From Pachyseris speciosa (lineage: Eukaryota; Cnidaria; Anthozoa; Scleractinia; Pachyseridae): a stretch of DNA of 64,000 nucleotides. How positions within the stretch are numbered: position 1 is the first letter of the stretch; every line of letters begins with the position of its first letter. The notes beneath the pieces were generated by a model. It saw nothing but the letters and a program-made list of their open reading frames with translations. It made no database searches and was not told the origin of the DNA. The DNA lies in the NCBI GenBank assembly GCA_016490735.1, contig JAEMWC010000195.1, forward strand, positions 483,501 through 547,500, in the 5' to 3' direction. This document shows positions 54,765 through 64,000 of this stretch, in pieces. Position numbers and translations under genes: made by a program.

Positions 54765-55209
54765 GCGGATATCCACATCAAATCAGTTTACAAAATAAAT
54801 GGATAAATAATAAAATGAAATCGGTAAAAGTTATGTACAACATTAAATAAAGAAAAAAGTAAATTTACAAAGAGAAATTTATACACTAATAAAAGTTGAA
54901 ATTTAAAAAAATGTTAAAACCATTCTTTTTTTCAAACGCCATCTTAGCCTGTTTTATGAAATACATACAGGCTCTCCGTTCAGGCAATTCAGCCCTCATC
55001 TGGCCAAATGAAGAGCCAGTATGCAGCGGCCTTCCAAGGGGTGGTCTGGTGTCTCTTCGTCGCTCGTCAGTTTACGACTCTGTCTCTCGCTTGTGTCGTT
55101 AGGGACAACTGTCACTCTCGAAAAGAAAACAAAGAGGAATGTCGCAAACTGTTTCGCTTATTCTACCAGTTTGTGTAGGTACCGGTGTTTTGGGAGAAGA
55201 TTGTCACCT
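54765..55209. other. Intergenic, part of a dispersed repeat
   Basis: From about 55080 this is the left part of the repeat also seen at 44235. Before that, nothing recognised. Confidence 0.45.
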
Positions 55210-55548
55210 GGGGTGCTTACCATTTGTCAGAAAAATCCGGAAATTTCGGTTTGAAGTCAAATGGTAAGGTAATTTTCCGGAAAATCTGTTCGGAAATTGT
55301 GGACAACCTCCACAGGTAGTCCTCTTTTCCCGTTCGAAACGGAATTTCGCAAAATCGCTTACCATTTGGCCGAACCGTTACGTTTCCAGGTCCTTTTGCG
55401 CCAGAACGATTGAGTGCGCATGACGGAACGCCCGTGCAGTAAATGGTAAGCACCAATCTCATCCGGTTGGTCGGTAAATTCGGAAAATCGCTTACCATTA
55501 TTCAGCGGTCATTCCATCCGGATTTTTCTGGCAAATGGTATGCACCCC
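55210..55548. mobile_element. MITE with GGGTGCTTACCATTTG ends, ~339 bp, inserted in a repeat
   Basis: GGGTGCTTACCATTTGTCAG then AAAAATCCGGA is inverted at the right. The internal GCTTACCATT motif recurs three more times (55360, 55440 as complement, 55490). The flanks are a copy of the 44235 repeat that lacks this insert at the equivalent place. Confidence 0.8.
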
Positions 55549-56561
55549 TGTTTTCAGAGCCACGTCGCTTGTCGCTTCTACCCCTTGGAGGGCCTCATGC
55601 TGGCTGGAATATTTTAAACCGAATTTGGTTTACCTGTGGTGACAACTCGATATTTTGAGGTCGAAGTTTGGGATGTTTATTTGTTGTTTGTTTGTTTGTT
55701 TTTTTAGGGGTGGGAGGGGGAGGGGGAGAATCCATCCTTTTTGTGGGTTGATACTAAGTGGTTATTACATGTGAGAGTAAAGTTCAGGAAACTAAGAGGA
55801 AAACAAAATAGAACTGGCTAAGAGACTGGGGACGAGATCTCATTAGTTGCGTGTGCGTAGTTGCGTGTCGTTAGCTTGCGTGTGTGTTCGCGAGTTCGCG
55901 TGCTCTGTTGCTGACTCATGCCCCGGGCTCATGTCCAGTACTAAAATATTTTGTGGATGATATCCTCGTGACTTTAACTTGGCAATATACCTGGTTGGAA
56001 GTACCGGGAGAACAAGGATGCAGTTATCTTTGTGTGTGCTGCTTTCTGCAGCGCTTATTGTGGCTGTGAAGTCACAGATTCCTGTACCCAAACGTCCTTT
56101 AGGTTTTGTTTACAACGAAGGCGAACCCAGTGCTCCAATTCACCTCACAGCTTTCGTGGATTTGACCTGTCCAGATAGTAAACAAGCTTGACCAACTGTG
56201 AAAAAGATAGCAGATATGTACGGACCTAGCGTTGTGCGATTTACGTCGCAATTGTTCCCGTTGCCATACCACACGAATGCGTTTTTGGCAGCTCAGGTTG
56301 GTGTACATGTAAATTAGAGTATTTAATATTAATCGAGCTCCATCCCCTGTGAGGAACAACGAACGTTCAGTGACGTGTTCGGATAAAATAAGCTGCATGC
56401 AACGTAGAGTGGCCCTTTTCATGACAAGAAAATTTTGTGTGGTGAGGAATTGAGTATGCTTGTCAAATGGGCTCAAAATGTCCAAATGTCAATGTATATG
56501 TTCAAAATTTTGATGTGTATGTCAAAGGGTCCATATATATGTCCAAATTCCAATATATATA

Positions 56562-56624
56562 TGGGTTATTGACCAAGCGTGAGGTCAAGATGGCGGGATA
56601 TTGGCCAAGTTCTTTTTTTGCGTG

Positions 56625-56657
<33 letters not shown>

Positions 56658-56885
56658 CATGCAAAAAAAGAACGAGGCCAATGTCCCGCTATCTTGACCG
56701 AATAAGCTTGGTCAATAAAGGATTTATTTTATGACTCAAAGGACGCTATTAAAAGACAGTAAAACGTGGGACGAACAGGCTATCCCGAGCGGTCAAGATG
56801 GCTCCATCTTGACCTCGCAGGTAGCCAATCACAGCAGGAGAATTAATTCATCTTGACCGCTGAAAGAGCCAGTCATATAATAAAT
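56562..56885 (+). repeat. Dispersed repeat with internal hairpin (family C, copy 2)
   Basis: Inverted relative of 47645-47930. It contains GTTTATGGACC GAGACGAAGTCGAG GTCCATAAAC as a strong hairpin, then GTCAAGATGGC motifs in both directions and GCGGTCAAGATG. Intron 1 of the DsbA-like gene. Confidence 0.75.
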
Positions 56886-57262
56886 ACCGGTAATAAAAAG
56901 GAGCTAACCTGTATCCCTCGAAGAACTGAAAACGAGGCTGCTGCAATCAACAACATGGCGGCCACAATGGCTTGCAAAGGTTGTTGTCTTCTTTGAGTCT
57001 CTTGTCAGTGTGATACGGGAGGTAAGGTGTTACAAGCCCTGCATAAATGCGATATCTGCCTTTCTGCATCAAAGACCATCATCAATCCCCAGTCTACAAA
57101 AATACTTGGATGGGTCTGGAACTCAGGCACTTTGACCCCCCCCCCCTACGTGTGAGGATGAAGCCTACCAGGTATGCACTTTTGCAAAGCTCACTAAGGA
57201 CTCTTTTGTTAGACGCAGGTCTCAACAAAACATACTGAGTGGCAACGAGTACCTTCCCTTCC

Positions 57263-58350
57263 AGGGGCCGTGCAGGGGGAGGGGCCGGGGGGCCAGGCCC
57301 CCCCCCCACTTTTTGCGGATAAAATAATAAATTAAGTAAAAGAAATATCCAAAAAAGTACTTTCATGGGATAATAGTGCTTGGTTAAGGATGGTGGACCT
57401 TGCACGAAAACATGCAAATTTATGATTGGTTCCTTTCGATCCTGTCTTATGGAATAAATTTGAAAACCATTATCTTTACAATTCATACACGTGGTTGTAG
57501 TCTTCTGTTGGTGATTAAAATGGAGTTGACAGGCCAACGCGACCCTTGCTGTGTGCTCATTGTGTTGTTCACAGCCTTTATAGTTTTGCTATAATAAGCA
57601 TATCTTTAAGCGATTTTCCTTTTCTATAAGAAATCAAGGGAGATGCCATTTGTCCATAAGTATGTTTTTCAAAGATGGTAATGATGGTTGAAATTGCGTC
57701 ACGAACAGTAGAAGCTTCTTGTACGTTCTCTGTTTCTTTGTTAGAGCTGTTTTTCTGTTTGCATAGATAACTTCCGAGAGTATCTGCTCCACCATTTTCC
57801 TAGGGTAACTTGTAGACATAAGGTGCATTTTAAGGTGTTCTATATTGTCTGTGAAAGTAACTCTTGAAGAGTTACTCAAGAAAGGATCAAAGAAAAGACT
57901 CAAGAAAGGTTCATTAATCTTACAGTACTTAACACTCACAAAGACAGAACAGTCAAACTTTGCCTTGCTGGCGTGGCGAATGATTGGTCGTAACGACAAT
58001 CGAAAAACAAATTTCAGTACATTCAGAGAATCAGACTTCATGACAGTAAACGATTAAATGAGCCAAAGTTATGATTATTCTATCTTTGTTTACAGATTAC
58101 GTTAAGTGTGATTACAAAGTTTATTTGTCACTAACCCCTTTCTCTAAATGCTCGAATTGAGTTGAAAAGTGTAGAAAAGAATGTCACATAACTTTTTGAG
58201 TTAATAAAATAATTATGTAAACTACTGGACAAAGCTTATGAATTAAAGGGAATTATATGTGTTTTAATTATTTTTAGAGTTAGTCCCCTCCCCTCACTTG
58301 AAAATGCGAGGGCGGCCCCCTACTTTAAAAACTACTCTGCGGGCCCTGCC
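57263..58350. mobile_element. Possible hAT-like element with CAGGG-type ends
   Basis: CAGGGGCCGTGCAGG at the left resembles the reverse complement of the right end (CAGGGCCCGCAGAG). Poly-C/G runs adjoin both ends (57300, 58310). No convincing 8-bp duplication. The PLE fragment lies inside. Confidence 0.4.
57634..58041 (-). mobile_element. Penelope-like element, C-terminal RT fragment
   Basis: A 135-codon minus-strand frame contains YPRKMVEQILSEVIYANRKT and TQFQPSLPSLKNILMDKWHL, the thumb/C-terminal signature of PLE reverse transcriptases. No endonuclease domain or hammerhead motif is seen. It is a different copy from the pair in the Polinton. Confidence 0.75.
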
Positions 58351-59510
58351 TTCACCAGCCTCACAGCCTGGTTAGCCATACAGGGTGAATGTTCTGACCT
58401 GCGCTGCACGAGCTTGGTACTGCCAAAAACTGTAACAAGAATCCTGTTGCAGAGAGAGCAACCCAAGAGCTTGAAAGTGAGCTACTCCAACAAGACCCTC
58501 TAAGTGGTCCAGTATCTCCTGTATCACTCACTGTAGCCACCTCCAACCAGCTAAATGCACGCATTCACACACATTCTTTGTCCACAAGAGAGATGTGGAC
58601 CCAGCAGGACCAGTTCTCCAATGAACAGCTCCCTCTAGAAGACCGAGACATTATTCTACGACAGAACAATGGATAGCCAACCATCCCCACAGCATATGTC
58701 AAAGGCCCCCATCGGATCTCAGTAGTGGACTTAGTTTTACCTCTACTCTGATACCAACAAAACCAGAGCCCGCGATCACTACTTAGTCGTAGAAGTAACT
58801 GAAACCTTTTGCAACATGAGAAAGTTTGTTGGCTCTCAACTCCGCAGTACATCCTACAGAGTGAAGACTTCTGACTACTGCTGGTTCCCCTCGGAACTTC
58901 CCAACCTCAGACCTCCTGCCTCCACTGACGATGCTGATTCTTCGGCCGATGAATTCCCAGCAATGCAAACAGAGGCATCATCCCCCCTACCCCACCAATG
59001 ATACCAAGTGTGATTTCAACTCCCCCTACTCAGGAAGTTCCAAGATTAGACCATTTCTCTGCCTACCGTGATGAGCCTCCTGACCTGCAGACACATCCTG
59101 GTCTAGAAGGAAGCCCCCTTGCAGCGATAGTGACTCTGATGTCCCTCCCCCACCGAGAAGGTCCATACGTGAGCGCCATCGCCCTGCATGTTATAGTGAC
59201 TTTGTTACAGACTTCAGCTAAGTGCACTGTGGACCATGTGCTTAATGCTACCTATCATTTGTTATAGCTTCATTCTTAGTTCAGGTAATCATTTTCATAT
59301 GCATTATATTGTAATGCCACTAGTTCCTGCTCTCTGGGATTAGAAAAAAATAGAAGAAAGAAGAAAGAAGTAACGTCAGTACCGGGTGGTACTTGAGTGA
59401 AAGGCATGCTCCATTCGCTGATGTCATTCTTCTCTCTCGCTTTTCCCATGTGTTGGGTCTTCTAATCATCTTGACATTAAAGTCTCAGTTTTGTTATGTT
59501 TTGTGTCATT
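58351..59510 (+). mobile_element. LTR retrotransposon remnant (Gypsy-like pol 3' end and LTR-like tail)
   Basis: Shifting frames contain ARDHYLVVEVT, then MRKFVGSQLRSTSYRVKTSD, and finally PPPPRRSIRERHRP ending with a stop at 59219. This Arg-rich end after a KFxxSQLRxxxYxVK block is typical of the polyprotein end of cnidarian Gypsy-type elements. The downstream sequence to about 59510 looks LTR-like but no partner LTR is in the intron. Dead fragment. Confidence 0.55.
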
Positions 59511-60392
59511 AATCAGCCAATCCTTTACCTACTGGTGTAGAAATATCTTGATGTTCCTCACTCTGCAAACTTGAAGAAGCAAGCAACTTTAGAAAGATCC
59601 GTTACATGTGGGTTTGCAATTTTGATTGACTTTTCAAACAGTACAAATGACTGGAGTTAAGCATGTGCAATTCAATTCACACTCATTTCAGTCATTTCTT
59701 GACCGCTGCTGGAAAAGGGGAACGAAAAGTAGATAGGTCCAAGATTGCATGTACTGGAAAGCAACTGAGCTGTTTTCATTTTTTAGAGTGTGTATGCTGT
59801 TGAAGCCTTCAACTCTTCTCTTGTTATCAGCTGGATGGATGTAATTTTTGAGAACCAGGAACAACTGTACAATTTCCAGACTATGGACAAAGATAGATAT
59901 GATGTGATCAAGTATGCTCAACTTTAGAATGCCATATTTAATCTAAAGTTAATTAAGAATTTGAAGACCCTTAATGCAAAATAGTTTGATTCATGATGTT
60001 TTTTCATCCCTTACTGGAAATTGTTGCTAAATGCCATTACCTAACTGCATAATATAAAAATAATCTGAACTATAGCAGCAAGCCTAACACAGTAAGTCTA
60101 AATTTCAGTTCATTAGGGCTTTGTTGCCATTCCAGTTCCTTTTTGCTCATTTTCTTGTGTGCATTTATACGTGTACATTTTCGTTTTTCTCACTGTAAAG
60201 TGTAATAATTATAAATTATGATGCGCACAAAAATATCCATAATTGATCATGAATGGATGAATGAATGAATGAATGCTGACTGATTATACTTTTCATAGCC
60301 CCCTTATTATGCATTGGAGTCACTAGCTCAATTTTGATTGGCTAAAAACATGCAGCTACTTACCACTGGCACTGTTTTCATTACATCATACC

Positions 60393-60440
60393 TACAGACA
60401 AATAGGTTTTATGTATGTAGAAGTGATGTCATACCTAGAG
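60393..60440. repeat. Isolated unit of the 42-bp minisatellite
   Basis: One unit (ATAGGTTTTATGTATGTAGA then AGTGATGTCATACCTA) lies 660 bp left of the main array at 61101 and directly abuts the 60448 foldback. Confidence 0.75.
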
Positions 60441-60447
60441 ACAATAT

Positions 60448-60592
60448 ACACTTAATGTATGGTCCCGAGGGAAGCAGTTAGTTTTTGTTTTCCCAAAAGT
60501 CCTGATGTTTCCCGAGACATAGTCGAGGGAAACATCAGGACTCGAGGGAAAACAAAACTAACTAGTTTCCCGAGGGACAATACATTAAGTGC
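60448..60592. repeat. Foldback element with CGAGAC..AGTCGAG core
   Basis: The arms pair from ACACTTAATGTAT and CCCGAGGGAA inward to CCTGATGTTTCCC / GGGAAACATCAGG around GAGACATAGTCGA. It is nearly perfect over 145 bp. Intron 2 of the DsbA-like gene. Confidence 0.8.
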
Positions 60593-61100
60593 TTTGTTAT
60601 ATACCGAGACTTTCCCTTCAACAATCACAGCAAAATGAACAAACAAACAAAGACGGCACTTCAAGAACACGTCTTTATTCACAAGCCTGCTGAATGAATA
60701 ATTTACAAATGTTTAAAAGTACCTGAAAAAGTAGAATATGCCTTTTTCCTGTATTTTCCGAATCTTTTCCTCCTATTAGATGTTGAATTTCTTCGGTTGA
60801 TACTGGAGAAAAACGTTTCCTTTAGTCTCATGTTCCATAACTTTTGTATTATCGTTGGTTTAAACTGAAAACTTGCAGTGTTCGCCGGTCCGCCCTCGTC
60901 AATCAAGCTGACGTGAGCACGTGCTGAAGATCATGCCACTTTTTAGTCATGCACTAATCACGTGCTGTTGTATCCGGCGCGAGGGCAACAACTGCGGAAT
61001 TGTATCCCGGTCGGGATACATTTGAATTTGGTCAGGGGCACGTGACCAAGAATCAATCAATCGCAGTGCTCATTTTGTTGAGTGAAAGTCTAGGTATACA

Positions 61101-61378
61101 ACAATAGGTTTTATGTATGTAGAAGTGATGTCATACCAACAGACAACACGTTTTATGTATGTAGAAGTGATGTCATACCTACAGACAATAGGTTGTATAC
61201 ATGCAGAAGTGACGTCATACCTACAGACAATAGGTTTTATACATGCAGAAGTGACGTCATACCTACAGACAATAGGTTTTATGTATGTAGAAGTGATGTC
61301 ATACCTACAGACCATAGGTTTTATACATGCAGAAGTGACGTCATACATGTACCTACAGACAATAGTTTTACACACATG
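61101..61378. repeat. 42-bp minisatellite with CRE-like sites
   Basis: Units start at 61101, 61143, 61185, 61227, 61269, 61311 (48 bp) and 61359 (partial). Each has AGAAGTGAYGTCATACCTAC. Three units carry TGACGTCA and the others TGATGTCA. Two variants alternate (TTATGTATGTAG and TATACATGCAG). Because the period is divisible by three, long frames run through both strands. They are not genes. Confidence 0.92.
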
Positions 61379-61646
61379 AGAAACACATTTGTTTTGCTAA
61401 AGCTTTTCTGAAATTGTATTGCAGAAGTTTTTACCAAAACAGGTCTGAGTTAAGTCAAAAGTTTAATTTTAAGTTTTAAAACATGTTTTCGTTTGGGTTT
61501 TTGTAAAATTAAACTTTTGGACTGTGCTGCAACTTTTAGGTTGTTAGCTTACAAATATAGTTGTTTACAAGTTGATGTAGCTGTTTAGTTTCTTTAATGC
61601 GCTCTTGTTTTTATGCATAACAAAACAATTATTGGATTCGGTTTTT

Positions 61647-61751
61647 GCATTATAGCGAGAATTATCATGGCCTCGGTTTGTGTTATCTGCCTCGGTGTTT
61701 GGCTTCGGCAGATAACACAAACCTCAGCCATGATAATTCTTGCTATGTTGC
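61647..61751. repeat. 105-bp near-perfect foldback
   Basis: GCATTATAGCGAGAATTATC then ATGGCCTCGGTTTGTG pairs with its complement ending GCTATGTTGC. The centre is CTGCCTCGGTGTTTGGCTTCGGCAG. It lies just before exon 3 of the DsbA-like gene. Confidence 0.85.
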
Positions 61752-62823
61752 TCAATTTCATCCAATGGTTGTTAAATTTTATGCATGCTGCAATACAAGT
61801 TATACCCATTATTCCTGATGGCATTAACGTTTCAAATGAAAGTAATGTATTGTTGTGGGTTTAGGTGTTATTCCATTTCTCTTGCAGCATTATTTCTGAC
61901 TTGGGAAGTAAAATTGATATTGAAAAGTCTGTCATAAAAGATGGTCTTTCAAACACTGAATTTGATGAGCATGCAAGGATATCTTGGAAGTATGGCTGTT
62001 CAAGTAAGCAGAACCATCTTAAGTTGAATCATCCAAAGTTCATCCAAAGTTATAATAATATTAGAAATCTTCTTATACACATGTGTACACATTTTGTATA
62101 GGGGTTTGGTTAGCGGGTGTAAATTCATGAGTTGGTGACGTGAAAAGGAGTTTATCTGATATTTGTTAGGGCTGTCAAGCCGGTAAAAGTTGTTGGGTAA
62201 ATTCACATGCAAGGCTGACCAGTGACCACTGTACACAACTTGAACAAGGCAACAACTAGGATGGGTTGAAGTCTTTCACAGGCTTACCTCCAGTAGGGGG
62301 TGGTAAAAAAATCATGTTTTGTTTGAATTGCAGGTTCACTACATATAAGCTTAATTACCCCTGAAAACGGCATGGTTGCCCCCAATTTTTTAGGGGATTA
62401 GAATATGCTTTAGTAAGATGTACTTTTCTCGTAAGGTTTGAAACATAGCTGAAACACTTTCGATTAGGAAAAGAAACCCTACCCTCTCCTTCCAGTCCTG
62501 AGATGAGCAGTAGCAACAGTAGCTACTACTGTTCTCAAGGATGCTCTCATTCATATCCCTTCCTGGGTGAGTAAAACACTCATCCATTTACCTGCTCAGA
62601 TTGGTAAATTTTGAGCTTCATGATGGTGGTTTGGTGACACTTACAACAAAATGCTTTTGTAAAGAGGAAACTTTGACTTATCATTTATTATCTGTATTCC
62701 ACAGGGGCTGTATCTGGTACACCATTTTTCTTTGTAAATGGTATTTTTGTGAGTGAAGCATCTGCATCTTGGACTGTGGATGACTGGAAAAAACTCATAG
62801 ATCCTCTTCTGAAATCATATTAA

Positions 62824-63464
62824 CGTTAGGTAGTTATTTTAAAGGAACAATCCAAGAAACCTGACTCATTGAGATGAAGTTTTCGTGATGCAGTTTTGGA
62901 AAATCGTTTTTTTTTCTTTTGTTACTTGACATGATGGTACATTTCTTCCAATGCTCTGATCACAGTACAGGGGGGGGGGGGGGTCTGTGTTCCCGTGTTC
63001 CCTTCAAAATTTTAACTCTGTTCCCTTGTTCCCGTCCAAAAGTACACCTTGTTCCCTTGTTACCCTTTCAAGATTAAATTTTATCTCTTATTCTTTGCAT
63101 ATACGTCCTAATTAACCAATCTGAACAAAACAAAATCACTGATTGAAGGTCTACAGTGTTGCTGATAAATTTTGATCATTATTTCTAGAGCTAGAAACGG
63201 TCAGAGACGAGTAGACACGAAAGATGGCAACAAAAACTTGCCAAAGAAATCAGAAAACAGCAGAAAATCTTCTATCACCCCCACGTTTATGTAAAAAACG
63301 TAGGGCCTTGTAATTTTTTGTTTGTTCCCCTGTTCCCTAACCTATTTGATGTTCCCTTGTTCCCTACGATTTTTTTGCTTTGTTTCCGTGTTCCCATTGC
63401 CAAATTTCCCGTGTTCCCTTCTTCCCCAAAAACCCCTGGGGGACCCTCTTAAGTAGTGTTCCTA
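62824..63464. other. 3' flank of the DsbA-like gene
   Basis: A G run at 62969-62982 and a stretch rich in GTTCCC repeats (62985-63420). No gene. No canonical polyadenylation hexamer close to the stop. Confidence 0.5.
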
Positions 63465-64000
63465 CAGTCAACTCTCTGCTAATCGGACACTCTCGTAAGC
63501 GGGCAGCTCTACTTACGGACACTTTTTTCAATTCCCCTTTTTACCTCCCAGTCAAACTCTGTATTTACACATTCCCGTAAGCGGACACTCTCTCATAAGC
63601 GGAAGCGGACACTTTTGAAGAAAAGTTGGATTTTTCTTTTGTTTACACTCTCTCGTAAGCGGACACCCCATGTATAATAATTGACTCTCGGCATGGAATT
63701 TGTCTTTAATTTGCAATTAATCAACAAAAATATGACATTCGACAGAGCAACAAAACAGTGGGGATCGGTTTTGTCAAATCTCCATTGGTCCGCGTGAAAG
63801 AAAGCTGTCAAACGAAAACAACAAAAAAAAAAACAACTGTCCGACGTAAAAACAATGTACAATGTATACTATATATTTATTTCTTTCCATTTGACATCAG
63901 TAAAGAGTTTCAGTTGCTATTTTTGGCTACCCAATAAAACATGTAATTAACACCCCCTAAATAACTCCCACGTAAGCGGACATCCACCTTATTTTTCTTG
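63465..64000 (+). mobile_element. pogo/Tigger-like element, left end (runs off the window)
   Basis: TA then CAGTCAACTCTCTGCTAATC. Repeated TCGTAAGCGGACACTC blocks follow at about 63480, 63580, 63650 and 63970. It resembles the 15396 element in terminus and block structure. The right end lies outside the window. Confidence 0.65.

Larger units (their letters stand above)
56018..62823 (+). pseudogene. Secreted DsbA/thioredoxin-fold protein, one in-frame TGA (4 exons)
   Basis: Exons 56018-56296, 59787-59911, 61888-62003 and 62705-62823 join in phase (639 nt, 212 codons plus stop). A signal peptide MQLSLCVLLSAALIVAVKSQ opens the frame. FVDLTCPDS (Cys 51) is the redox-type CxxS site at the start of helix 1. 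LFPLPYHTNAFLAAQ, then GTPFFFVNG with the cis-Pro (about 180) and the C-terminal WKKLIDPLL complete a DsbA-like fold. Codon 58 is TGA (56189-56191), in CPDSKQA-stop-PTVKK. Plant and fungal relatives have Trp here (PDSRDxWPP), so TGG-to-TGA by one base is the simplest reading. All four exons are otherwise open, so this could be a recent null allele or a base-call error. Likely role: extracytoplasmic thiol/disulfide chemistry, not proven. Confidence 0.8.

Noticed and set aside
56189..56191. TGA as a selenocysteine codon
   Set aside because: Relatives have Trp at this place, and the redox site is the upstream Cys. A selenocysteine here would not fall in the active site.
57094..57537. 147-codon minus-strand ORF
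   Set aside because: It runs through poly-C/G and low-complexity sequence at an element end, and shows no domain.
61070..61411. Evenly spaced repeats resembling a CRISPR array, with 70-100-codon frames on both strands
   Set aside because: The units are contiguous 42-bp copies with no unique spacers, and the period is divisible by three, which creates open frames. It is a minisatellite.

Overview
This window looks like the nuclear genome of an early-branching animal, most likely an anthozoan cnidarian (coral or anemone). That is an inference from the intron-rich genes, tRNA-headed SINEs ending in (ATT)n, many TTAA- and TA-flanked MITEs, Penelope-like and CR1/L2-like retroelement debris and a decayed Polinton/Maverick. 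There are no operons, CRISPR arrays or rRNA genes.

Three host genes are supported, all on the plus strand. (1) TRMT44, a tRNA (uracil-2'-O-)-methyltransferase, spans 3051-25620. I could join 13 exons in phase into a 778-residue model with the AdoMet motif, the GNHSDELTPW core and a C-terminal CCCH zinc finger. (2) An eight-exon multi-pass membrane protein of 376 residues spans 43257-54424. Its layout resembles the ER protein ICE2, but this is tentative. (3) A secreted DsbA/thioredoxin-fold protein spans 56018-62823 (four exons, 212 codons). It is intact except for one in-frame TGA at codon 58, where related proteins carry Trp. A weaker candidate small gene, also with one in-frame stop, lies just upstream of gene 2 (42577-43035).

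Between genes 1 and 2 lies a GC-rich, broken Polinton (about 26.6-42.0 kb), with all genes on the plus strand: retroviral-type integrase, a probable minor capsid protein, the double-jelly-roll major capsid protein, adenain-like cysteine protease, an unidentified intact ORF, the packaging ATPase, a spliced small ORF overlapping a zinc-finger ORF, and protein-primed DNA polymerase B. Frameshifts, micro-duplications, loss of polymerase motif A and a D-to-E change in motif C indicate it is dead. A Penelope-like element sits inside it as two head-to-head copies, each ending in a degenerate hammerhead ribozyme. An 832-bp MITE sits inside one of those copies, giving three levels of nesting.

The introns are crowded with mobile DNA: piggyBac-like, pogo/Tc1-like and other MITEs, foldback elements, three SINE copies, 3' ends of non-LTR elements, a Gypsy-like pol remnant and several tandem arrays, including a 42-bp minisatellite carrying CRE-like TGACGTCA sites. 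The right edge enters another pogo-like element.
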